Positions 12,531 through 22,746 of a stretch of DNA of 64,000 nt are shown one piece after another (the first letter of the stretch is position 1; every line of letters begins with the position of its first letter). A program made the position numbers and the translations under genes. The stretch is from Cercis canadensis (Eukaryota; Streptophyta; Magnoliopsida; Fabales; Fabaceae): the NCBI GenBank assembly GCA_003255065.1, contig QAOA01000112.1:652581-716580 (forward strand), written 5' to 3'. Under the pieces are notes generated by a model that saw only the letters and a program-made list of their open reading frames with translations, had not been told where the DNA came from and did not search any database.

Positions 12531-13143
12531 ACACACATATGTTGTACAACTAAACACTAATGAACATGAAATTAACTTACATAAGTGGATTGAGCCTAGA
12601 GATGGACCTAGCCTTTGGCGGAACTGAGCTGGAGGTGATGAAAAACTTTAGGTGCATTGGGCTCTGATAGAAATTGCCCATGTTGTCTTGAAAGTTATTG
12701 ACAAAATCTAATAGAAGAAAAAAAAATTGAACATGTGTATGAAAATTTTGTATATTAGTTTGAAGAACATGAGGTTAAAGAAACAAAAAATTACCAGTTG
12801 ATACATGATATCTATGCTGCCTTAAGAGCCTAAACGCAAGAGCAATGGCATATAAGTTGTCAGAACTCCATTTATTCTTTTCTCCATTATTAATGTTGTT
12901 GTAGAGGTTCTCCAGCTTTACCTTAATTTGATCTTCAAAGTGATAAGCCAACCCAAGCCTTTGCATCAATAAGCTCAAGTTGGTGTAGAGGATTCAGCAC
13001 TTTGTCAAACATTATCCTCACTTCTCTTTTCAGCTCATCATGCTGTTTCTCACATGATTCGTCCTACATTAATTATTTATCTTACATTATCTTCTATATT
13101 TTCACATTATGAAATAGAGAGAGTGTGTGTGTGAGAGAGAGAG

Positions 13144-13240
13144 AGGGGTATGACATCAAAATCACACTGTAAGTCACATTAAATCTCACCCAACTGAAAG
13201 AGTATAGCGCTTGCATTGCCCTCACCTTATATGATATAGG
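13144..13240. repeat. half copy of the long-arm foldback MITE
   Basis: The stretch from ATGACATCAAAATCACACTG to CCCTCACCTTATATGATATAGG matches the right arm of the elements at 340-740 and 16956-17357. It joins the intron 1 sequence of TPS-A exactly where exon 1 would be expected further on. This is the break at which TPS-A lost its 5' end. Confidence 0.6.
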
Positions 13241-13244
13241 ATGC

Positions 13245-13747
13245 TAATATACATTTCCAATAGTCTCGTACATATTTTGGCAAAGAAAAAGTGAAAGTAG
13301 CTCACCAGATCTAACTGTATATACCAAGGTGAGGGCTATAAGACAGTCTACTTGTAAGATTTGAGCCACATGGTACACTTGGAAATAATCATCATAACAC
13401 TGAATTTGGAGTGATGTGGCCCAAACCTATCAAAGTTCGGGTAGTCATTGAGTTGAGGAAACCAATACAAATCTGTGACAATTTCTTTAATGAATTAATA
13501 TACATTTCCAATAGTCTCGTACATATTTTGGCAAAGAAAAAGTGAAAGTAGCTCACCAGATCTAACTGTATATACCAAGGTGAGGGCTATAAGACAGTCT
13601 ACTTGTAAGATTTGAGCCACATGGTACACTTGGAAATAATCATCATAACACTGAATTTGGAGTGATGTGGCCCAAACCTATCAAAGTTCGGGTAGTCATT
13701 GAGTTGAGGAAACCAATACAAATCTGTGACAATTTCTTTAATGAATT
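13245..13747. repeat. two-copy 251-base tandem duplication
   Basis: The unit starting TAATATACATTTCCAATAGTC is present twice in direct order (13245-13496 and 13496-13747). I see no difference between the copies. The paralogous block at 17380-17630 has a single, slightly diverged copy. Either a very recent duplication or an assembly artefact. Confidence 0.85.
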
Positions 13748-13786
13748 CAGCTTCGTGTGTCTGAGACTTCCACAGCTGTTTTACGG

Positions 13787-13790
<4 letters not shown>

Positions 13791-13819
<29 letters not shown>
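13791..13819. repeat. (TG)n microsatellite
   Basis: About 14 TG units. The paralogue near 17677 has only a short TGTGTGTG. Confidence 0.9.
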
Positions 13820-14514
13820 CTTCTTAGCAAGAAGTGTTTCATCATCTCGATAGGTGACTTTTTGAGGAATTTCTCTCCCCCTGTTGTATATCTATATAAG
13901 TTAATGATGAATACCTTTACTTGCTGAGAAAATAATTTATCATTCTTTTCTTGCTTGTTTCTAAAAGGATGGGTAATCTTATTTACACACTTGTTATTTT
14001 TATATTGTTTGATACTTTACACACATTATAGGATTTGAAATTAATTATTTTCAGTTAAACTTTAGCTAGAACAATTTAAACTCCTTTATACATTGTTTAG
14101 ATGTTATACAGTATCTCATATTGTTTGTGTAATAATTATTTCAATAAAAGGATATAATTTATCAATTCCTTGATCAACTTATTTAAGCATGAGCTTTTAT
14201 TTATACGCATGTGCCAAATTCGAAATGATAGTAGACAAGAAACAGCTCGTAAGGATAATAATGCATGTTCACTCAAAGGACAAAAAGATCCGAAATCAGC
14301 AAAAACATTTTCAGCGAAACAATAAAAATGGAAAAAATGACAGTAATGCTTGAAGATATTTTACAAAAATTATAGTGGCAACACTGTATGAGATAGACGT
14401 GTGACAGTGTAATTGTAAGATTTTTAATTTGCGCATGATAGACGTGCAAGTTTGGTGTTAAGTGGGTCTCAGAATTGGAAAGAAAAATTTTATAATCAAA
14501 AAATTTTATTTGGT

Positions 14515-14915
14515 CCGTTCAGTTTTATTTAATGTGCAATTTGCCTTTAAATATTTTAAAACCTACAATTGATCACCTTGTAAACTTTTAAAATGTGTAA
14601 AAAAATCGCAAATGGACATCTAACTTTTGATTTTATTTAATATGCGATTTGCCTTTAAATATTTCAAAACGTACAATTGATCACCTCGTAGACTTTCAAA
14701 ATGTGTGAAAATTTTCATTTCACAAATGTACATTCAATTTTTAACTTTATTTAATGTGTGATTTGTCTTTAAATATTTCAAAACATACAATTGATCACCT
14801 TGTAGACTTTCAAAGTGTGTAGAAAATTTCATTTCTTAAACGGACATTCAATTTTTGACTTTATTTAATGTGTGATTTGCCTTTAAATATTTCAAAATGT
14901 ACAATTAATTACTCG
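14515..14915. repeat. tandem repeat, about 108-114-base unit, 3.5 copies
   Basis: The phrase TTTATTTAATGTGCGATTTG (with variants), followed by TTTAAATATTTCAAAACGTA, recurs at 14524, 14632, 14746 and 14860. The paralogous blocks near 18880 and 54655 have one unit each, so the array grew after the block duplicated, or shrank in the others. Confidence 0.85.
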
Positions 14916-14916
14916 G

Positions 14917-15361
14917 AGATTTTATGATACTACATGAGTATGTCATACTACACTGACGTAATAAATATACGTAATTTTTATATTTTATTAAATATAAATA
15001 TATTATAAAATTACTCTCTGTCCCATAAAAGATAATCTATATTATCTTTAAATTTAATTTTGAAAATACTCAAAAACTCATCTGTCAATAAGCATAATAA
15101 TTTCTAATTTTTTAAATAGCGTATAATCACAATCATTTGTTCATGAATTTAAAAAAAATTAGGAGATTTCTTAGATATTTTAAAATATATCATATTACAT
15201 AAGAATAACTAATATATAAATGATATATGTACAAATCAATTATTTTTAAGTTTGTTTGAAAAAATAAAATAAATTGTATTTATATTTAATAAAATATTAA
15301 AATTATGTATATTTGTCACGTTAGTTTAGTATAATATACTTATGTAGTATCATAGAATTCT
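14917..15361. mobile_element. MITE with about 85-base terminal inverted repeats
   Basis: The left end AGATTTTATGATACTACATG and the right end, read in reverse, AGAATTCTATGATACTACAT, match over about 85 bases with few differences. No open reading frame. Related truncated copies lie at 18990-19360 (left arm lost) and 55017-55195 (both ends reduced). Confidence 0.8.
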
Positions 15362-15929
15362 AAAAAAAAAATTATATTCTCATGTTTAACTCAATATTCC
15401 AGATATATTCTTAATTAAAAAAGTTAACTATTTAAAAAGCACACAAAAAGTTTAGAATGTTTTAAAATACATAATTAAATTTCTAAAATGTCATCTCAAT
15501 TGAAGTTAGTTATTTTTTTCTACTTACTGATTTTCATTTTCCTTATTTTTGTTCCTTAATTCTTTAATTTGTTCCAAGCATCCTACACCACCGAAGTTTT
15601 GCACTAAAGGGTAAAGACTACTTCTGAAAAATAAAGACCAGTCTGTACACCATACCTCCACGATAACCATCCACCTTTTGCTTCTTCATCAGATTTGCAT
15701 CCAGACAACAAAAATTGATCCAATCCTAAAGTTTGTTGGTCAGTTCTCTAATGTATATTGTATATTCTATATACAATTTGGCACAATTAATTATAAGAGA
15801 TGAAATTAACCCTTGATTCTGGTACCATTGCAAATATCTTAAAAAAAATGTGTCAAATATCCAAAAATTGACAAGTTCCTGTCAACAATTTTGGATTCTA
15901 AAATATATTAAGTGACTCGATTTTGAAAA

Positions 15930-16375
15930 TCTTTACAATGATCTTGATCGATTTGACAAATATTTTAACATTGGTTTTAATATATGGACCGGACCGGGTT
16001 GGGTCGGTTTGACCCGATTCGGATGTTAGTTAATTAAGTTAACAGGTTCAGATGAATAAACTCGAATAGACAATTGTGTCTGTTTCGAACAGACTGTTGT
16101 GACTATTCCGAACAGACAATTATGTCTATTCTGAATAAACAATTATGTCTGTTAATTTCTGACCAATTATATTTGTTCATTAGTGTCTTTTCAACTCTAT
16201 AAAAGGGAACACCCTAATGCATTAGAATTCACTTTTCCATTGAGAGTTTTTGAGGGCTTTGTTGTATCCTGGGGTAACTTGCTTTTATAGAGAAGCAATA
16301 TTACACTCAAGACAGTGTAATTGTTCACGCCTCAAAATCAACCTAGTTAGTCTCCATTATCGTTTTCCTAACATG
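15930..16375 (+). repeat. LTR-like insertion with a promoter-like TATA
   Basis: The paralogous stretch at about 61430 joins directly to the sequence following 16375, so this block is an insertion relative to it. It contains diverged repeats of GAACAGACAATTATGTCT, then CTCTATAAAAGGGAACACCC (16195-16214) and ends CCTAACA. That layout resembles the U3-R-U5 of a solo LTR. The left border is not resolved. Confidence 0.4.
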
Positions 16376-16579
16376 ATCCCCAAATCCTATGCGGGCATTG
16401 TGGAATGTGGTTGGCCAGAACTCTGATCATAAGTTGATAAGTGGATTTAGTTAAACTTAAGCTATACCAACGTAGTATAAATTAGTGTGAGCTCAACTAG
16501 TGCACATAAAGCATTTTACTCTTTGTAATATATATGTGCATGTTCAACAGATTGAGCCCAAGATACCGTGGGTAGCTTT

Positions 16580-16795
16580 TTTTTTTTATATCCTAAGTTT
16601 AAGGTAAAAGGAGGTTACCCCATTCCAATGTCAGAGTATGTCACGGGCGAACAAGTCTCAAATAAGGTTTATAATGTACTAATGGATTATTTACTAAAGG
16701 AAGACTGCTAATAATGGAATTTGAACTTATGTCTTACTATACATGTATTGCGATTCTTACCAATTAAACCAACCCCAGCCTTATGAGTACCTTTC
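16580..16795 (-). mobile_element. tRNA-derived SINE, copy 2
   Basis: On the minus strand it has an A-box-like TGGTTTAATTGGTAAG, a B-box-like AAGTTCAAATTCC, a body of about 120 bases, and an A-rich tail. It is flanked by TAGCTTT (16573-16579) and TAGTTTT (16796-16802). Confidence 0.7.
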
Positions 16796-16955
16796 TAGTT
16801 TTGCATATGTGAACATTCTATTCTTTTTTTTTTTTTTTTAATCTTGCATATGGGATCATTTTGTTAAGTTTTCTCGGAGTCTAAACTTTCAATGATGGGG
16901 TGAAGTATACCACTTTGAGGAAAAAAAATTTCTATTTACTTGATTGGTATATCAT

Positions 16956-17357
16956 GAGCACTATGCTAACACCTCCTCTTAGGGGGTGATAGCATTATAC
17001 CCCTCTTTTAGTTGGGTAGATTCAAGTAGGACTCATCTAGTAATTTTGGTGTAATTAATAAGATTTTGAAAAACTTAGTCATCTAGCATATGTCAGAACA
17101 CATAGTTATTTATAAAATATAATAATTGCATGATATAAGAAAGCGTGTCATAAAACAATTTTTTTAAGTTTACTTTTTAACATGTTTTCTTATATCATAT
17201 CGTTCTTACATTTTATAAGGAACTGTGTATTATAGTATATATTAAGTGACTCAATTTTTTAAAATCTTTACAATAATATCAAAATCACACTAAATCTCAC
17301 CCAACTGAAGAGGTATAGCTCTACCACCCTTTTTAGGGGTGGTAACATAACTCTCAC
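16956..17357. mobile_element. long-arm foldback MITE, copy 2
   Basis: The most complete copy. The outer left GAGCACTATGCTAACACC mirrors the right GGTGGTAACATAACTCTCAC, and the inner arms mirror around AATTTTTTTAAGTTTAC. It follows the SINE at the same spacing as in the copies at 340 and 61885. Confidence 0.75.
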
Positions 17358-18074
17358 CTAACATAATATAGGATACTAATATACGGTCCCTAGAGCCTCG
17401 TACATATTTTTGGCCTAGAAAAAGTGAAAGTCGCTCACCAGATCTAGCTGTATATACCAAGGTGAGGGCTATAAGACAGTGTACTTGTAAGATTTGAGCC
17501 ATATGGTACACTTGGAAATAATCCTCATAACACTGATTTTGGAGATTTTGTGGCCCCAGCCTATCAAAGTTCGGGTAGTCATTGAGTTGAGGAAACCAGT
17601 ACAAATCTGTGACAATTTCTTTAATGAATTCAGCTTCGTGTGTCTGAGACTTCCACAGTTGTTTTATGGATTTTTTGTGTGTGTTTATTTCTAAACCTTC
17701 TTCTTAGCAAGAAGTGTTTTATCATCTAGATAGGTGACTTTTTGAGGAATTTCTCTCCCCCTGTTGTATATCTATATAAGTTAATGATGAATACCTTTAT
17801 TTGCTGAGAATTTGAAGTTAATTATTTACACACTTGTTATTCTTATATTGTTTGATACTTTACACACATTATAGAATTTGAAGTTAATTATTTTCAGTTA
17901 AACTTTAGCTAGAACAATTTAAACTCCTTTTATACATTGTTTAGATGTTATACACTATCTCATATTGTTTGTGTAAGAATTATTTCAATAAAAGGATATA
18001 ATTTATCAATTCCTAGATCAACTTATTTAAGCATAAGCTTTCATTTATACGTATGTGTCAATTCGAAATGATAG

Positions 18075-18611
18075 CCAGAGGTGAACTGGTGTAAGTTTAA
18101 TGTTGATGGTTCTTTCCGTGCTTATGGGAACCTGATTGCTTGTGGAGGTGTGCTCAGGGACCACTCTGGGATGTGGGTGTACGGGTTCTCAGCCAATCTA
18201 GGAGTTGGCAACAGTCTTCTTGCTGAAGTGTGGGGCATCCTTGCCGCGTTGGATTGGGTTGTTAGTGCTGGCTTGAGTAGGATTGTTGTGGAAACAGATT
18301 CTCTCACTGCTGTTAATTTGGTTACTGAGGGTTGTTCAGAGTCACACCCTTGTGCCCGTCTTATCTCCTCTATTCGTTCTCTGTTGGACTTAGGAAATGA
18401 GATCAGAATTATTCATTCCTATCGTGAAGCTAATAGAGTCGCTAATTGGCTTGCTAACCTGGCTTTTGATTTTAGTCAGGGGCTAAAGGGTCTCCTTCAT
18501 CCACCCATTGAGTGTGGTAGGTTACTGTTGGATGATGTTAAAGGGGTAGCTGTGCGTCGCATCATTCTGGTGTAGCTTGTTTGTTGTTTTCTGTAGTACC
18601 AAAAAAAACAA
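18075..18611 (+). mobile_element. 5'-truncated LINE 3' end with RNase H domain
   Basis: The frame from 18075 to 18575 encodes an RNase H (RVT_3) domain as found at the C-terminus of plant LINE polyproteins. Acidic landmarks are NVDGS (start), an AEVWG-type glutamate segment, VVETDS, and a final RVANWLANLA. It has no start codon context of its own; the first in-frame Met is at 18081. A short 3' part and an A-rich tail (ACCAAAAAAAACAA) follow. The paralogous sequence at 14230 reads GATAGTAGACAAG without it, giving an empty site. At most one base is duplicated at the ends. A free-standing RNase H-like gene is the alternative, but the truncation at the domain border favours a LINE. Confidence 0.75.
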
Positions 18612-19828
18612 GTAGACAAGAAACAGCTCGTAAGGATAATAATGCATGTTCACTGAAAGGACAAAAAGACCGTGGTGGTTAGCTCATTTTATTCCAAAAT
18701 CAGCAAAAAGAATTTTAGCGAAACAACAAAAATGGAAAAAAGGACAGTAATGCTTGAAGACATTTTAAAGAAATGATAGTAACAACACTGTATGAGATAG
18801 ACGTGCAAGTTTGGTGTTACGATGGGGCCTGGAATTGGAAAGGAAAATAAAAATAAAATTTATTTACTCCGTTCAATTTTATTTTATGTGCGATTTTCCT
18901 TTAAATATTTCAAAACGTACAATTGAATGAATAATTGATCACCTCGTGGTCACAAACATGTACCATAAAAAAAAAAAAAAAAGTAACGAGAATATTATAA
19001 AATTACTCTCTGTCCCATAAAAGATAATCTATATTATCTTTAAATTTAATTTTGAAAATACTCAAAAACTCATATGTCAATAAGCATAATAATTTTTAAT
19101 TTTTTAAATAGGGTATAATCACAATCATTTGTTCAGGGATCTAAAAAAAAATTAGAAGGTTCTTAGATATTTTAAAGTATATCATATTACATGATAATAA
19201 TTAATATGTAAATAATATGTATACTAATTAACTGTTTTTAAGTTTGTTTGAAAACATAAAATAAAGTATATTTATATTTAATAAAATATTAAAATTACGT
19301 ATACTTGTTACGTTAGTGTAATATAGCATACTCATATAATATTATATAATTCTCGATATTCTCGTGTTTAACTCGATATTCCTCATATATTCTTAATTAA
19401 AAAAGTTAACTATTTAAAAAGCACACAAAAAGTTTAGAATGTTTTAAAATACATAATTAAATTTCTAAAATGTCATCTCAATTGAAGTTAGTTATTTTTT
19501 TTCTACTTACTGATTTTCATTTTCCTTATTTTTGTTCCTTAATTCTTTAATTTGTTCCAAGCATCCTCCACCACCGAAGTTTTACACTAAAGAGTAAAGA
19601 CTATTTCTGAAAAATAAAGACCACTCTGTACACCATACCTCCACAATAACCATCCAGCTTTTGCTCCTTCATCAGATTTGCATCCAGACAATAAAAATTG
19701 ATCCAATCCTAAACTTTGTTGGTCAATTCTCTAATTCACAATGATATATTGTATATTCTATATACAATTTGGCACAACTAATTATAAGAAATGAAATCAA
19801 CCCTTGATTTTAGTACTATTACAAATAT

Positions 19829-19830
<2 letters not shown>

Positions 19831-19885
<55 letters not shown>
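19831..19885. repeat. (TA)n microsatellite
   Basis: About 27 uninterrupted TA units, absent from both paralogous blocks near 15840 and 55660, where an A-rich run is found. Confidence 0.95.
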
Positions 19886-19888
<3 letters not shown>

Positions 19889-20929
19889 AAATATTCAAAA
19901 ATTGACAAGTTTCTATCAACAATTTCGGATTCTAGAATATAGTGACTCGATTTTGGAAATTTTTACCATGATATTGAAATCTCCAGTGGGAGGTGGGGTA
20001 GCATTACCCCTATCTAGCACTTGTAAAAAATTAATTTGAAGCTTTTTAGCTTTCAATTCTTTTATTTTTTGGTATATTAGAGAGTGGAGTACATCAAAGA
20101 AAGAGAAGAGAATACACAACAGAAATTAAATCTGGCATTGAGTACTATGACTCATATTCATATATATATGACCAAAAAAAAGATGCCTTTAACTCCATAT
20201 GTTATTGGCTTCCAGCTTCCAAGTTTCAAAGTATTGATCAAACCCTAAATACTAATATTTGGTGGTGACTCATATCACGGGAGAAAACATTGCGTAGAGT
20301 TCCATTACCATTAATGGATGGAACTTTTTTAAGGAGGGGCCAACTTGGGGGAAAAAACAAAGGCCATATCTTTGAAAAATTCCACCCATCTTGTCATTTC
20401 TAATAATTCTTAGTGCCACTTTTAGGTTAGCTAATTAAAAGAAGAAATCTTAGATCCTTAAACCTAGAAGCATCCAATCGATCGGTACATGTTCACAGTT
20501 TCTGCTTGAGTTGTCTACACTATAATGGAAGGATTGGTAGTGGCATGATGAAAGTGCATGGGATAAAGATATCAGGGTGCTATTTTAACCACAATATGAG
20601 TGCCAGCTAGCTAGATAGTGATGTTTGTGATTGGAAATACAGGTGGGCCTAATGGTATGACAGTTAGGTAAACACAGAGGGGACAGGATGAAACCCATAG
20701 TGAGTTTAGGTAGCACTGCTCCATGAAATCCATTGCATGAAATTTCAGCTACATACATTCAACTTGTAAGTGGGTGATAATCTATGATCATTAGATTTTA
20801 GTCTTTCTTTTTGTTGGGTGCGGTGTACCTTTTAGTTGTTTTCAAATTTTATGTCATCTCTCTTAGAGTGTATTTTTGGCTTGTTTGTCATTTATGTGAA
20901 ATTGTTGTTATAACTCTTGACCTTTATTT

Positions 20930-21190
20930 TGAGAATAAAATATATATATTTTTTTAAATTATTTTTTAAATATCACTTTAGTCATTGATTTATTTTTTGT
21001 TTCACTTTAATCTTTGAATAATCACAATGTCCGCCAAATCAATCCTTTGTAACACAAAAAATGATCACTTAAAAGATTGATTTGATAAACAGAGTGATTA
21101 TTTAAATACTAAAGTGACACAAAAAATAAAATAAAGACTAAAATAATATTTAAGAAATAATTTAGGAACAAAAAAGATATTTAACTCTTA
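20930..21190. mobile_element. MITE with about 70-base inverted arms
   Basis: The left AATTATTTTTTAAATATCAC and right AAATAATATTTAAGAAATAA arms mirror each other. The interior includes TTTGAATAATCAC and its mirror GTGATTATTTAAAT. Same family as 1334-1605. Confidence 0.65.
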
Positions 21191-22746
21191 TTTTGAATGA
21201 TAAAAGAAGAAGAATATTGAGCTACATTCAACATCTAAGAATAAGTGCGTGTTTGAATTGTTTGTGAAAAAGCCTATTGTGCTAGACTTGATCATCATGG
21301 TTCTTTCATCAAGCTGGAAGATAAAAATTTATCAAACTCAAACCCCTGAAGTAGTCATGCATGCACCATACAACCTAAAATCCTGCACTTCTAGAACTTT
21401 TCGGTATCTTTCTCGGAACAGTCTTCCATTGTGTGTAACACACATTTAGATTGCTCCCTATAATCTGCATAGGACGCCAAGAAGACGAGACGTAATACAT
21501 AGAATTTACCAGTTATCATTTGTCAAGATTAATTTGAACCAAAATATCAAAGAGACCAGCCAAGTTTACCTTTTTATCTTGACAAGAGGAACCATTATCT
21601 GATTAATATTGAGTTGCTCTCATTCAAAGGAAGATTTGTACTTTTCCCTCTACAAATCACAAGTTGGCCAATTTTTCTTTTTTATGACCAAGGGAAGTGT
21701 CATTAGTTTCACCGATTATTGGCCAACAATTTCATATTGCAATTCTCTAAAATCTGGGAGAGAAATTTTCAAATTATATAACTATTTAATATTATTATTT
21801 ATTAGTTTTAATAATATCAATAATTTATAGCTAAAAATTTCAAAAATTACAAAAGTCAAATATTATTATAGATTATAATAATATCTGGGCATTAGTTAGC
21901 TAGAATAATTTTCACTAATGACTTTCTATTTTTATTGGCTGTGATTGATGATTTTGGATTGATGCATGTTCAATTGTTCTAGCCATGAGTCAGCTCGTCC
22001 TGCCTGTAAAGAAAGTGATTTTACTATTATTAATGACATACAAATAAAAGATAAGTCAATCCTTGCAATTTATAATGTTCTACTTTGGCATATTAATGGT
22101 AATGGTAATATACTAGAATCAGTTCTTCCCTCAAACTATCTGCATTCTGCTCTCTTTTCAAGAACTTGCATTTTCCAAGCTCTGAAGTTTGCCAGACCTA
22201 AGTAACAATTATGGGTCAAAGCTCCACAAAGATATAAGACAATCTCAATTCTCAAGTAAAGCACTAAGTAAATTATGGTGAGAGGAACCCCAGGTTGGCT
22301 AGAAGCAAAATAGAGAAACATGAAGGCAATATCAGAGGAGTATGAAAGATAAAAAGCCACCCAAGAAAGAGAGAAATGGGAGAGGAAACTTGTTTCAGTG
22401 AATCTGAAATGCAGAGAGAGAAAGCAGGAGAAATAATTCATTGGTCTCTTCCTATATATGAGAGAAAAAGAGCCACCGAAGAATGAGTATCACTGGAGAC
22501 TGATCAAAAAAGTGAATTAACATTATACAACGTAACTCAGCAAGAAGAAGCTGATTTCAACAACAACAAAATTCATATTAACGACTTTTCCTAGGAAGAA
22601 TTGAATTGGCCTCACCACAAATACATAGTTTAAATGTTCATCAACAAAAATTTGTGAATGTAAATTAGGAGCACAAATTAAAAGCAAAGATGCAATGAGC
22701 TTATCAGAGTTTAAGGATTGAACAGACTGAAAGTAACCACCAGGGG
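21191..22746. other. 3' flank of PP4R2, no gene seen
   Basis: Several short open frames are present, but none shows a recognisable domain or conserved exon structure. The PP4R2 3' untranslated region must lie in the right part, but I cannot place the poly-A site with confidence. Confidence 0.4.

Larger units (their letters stand above)
10201..12669 (-). mobile_element. CACTA (En/Spm) element inserted in TPS-A exon 3
   Basis: The left end is CACTATGGGAAAATAGTG, followed by about 300 bases of subterminal repeats (variants of TTTCTCACAGA and GTGAGAAATTTCTC). TPS exon 3 is interrupted between GGCAATTTC and TTCAAAGAAACC on the minus strand, and GAA appears on both sides (10198-10200 and 12670-12672). 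That is the 3-base target duplication expected for CACTA elements. The right end (GGGCTCTGATA) does not match the left inverted repeat, so that terminus is eroded or deleted. A transposase remnant and a nested repeat lie inside. Confidence 0.8.
13748..15900. repeat. duplicated non-coding block, copy 1
   Basis: Paralogous to 17627-19925 and, in its later part, to 54530-55745. Shared landmarks are GATAGACGTGCAAGTTTGGTG (about 14438), a phrase starting CTCTGTCCCATAAAAG (about 15015), and the stretch around ATCCTACACCACCGAAG (15580). I see no coding sequence. The GACGTG-type landmark also occurs upstream of TPS-B near 52470, so part of the block may be old TPS upstream DNA. Confidence 0.7.
17380..20440. 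repeat. duplicated non-coding block, copy 2
   Basis: Paralogous to about 13300-15900 (tandem duplicate region and block 1), and at its right end to 54540-56237, which lies in TPS-C intron 4. It differs from block 1 by a LINE insertion (18075-18611), by loss of the MITE left arm and by a long TA run (19831-19885). A minus-strand open frame at 17290-17604 (104 codons, QLNDYPNFDRLGP) is not recognised. It runs into the MITE and is broken in the block 1 copy. Confidence 0.7.

Noticed and set aside
14515..14915. CRISPR-like array
   Set aside because: The units are about 110-base direct repeats without spacers, in a plant nuclear context; an ordinary tandem repeat.
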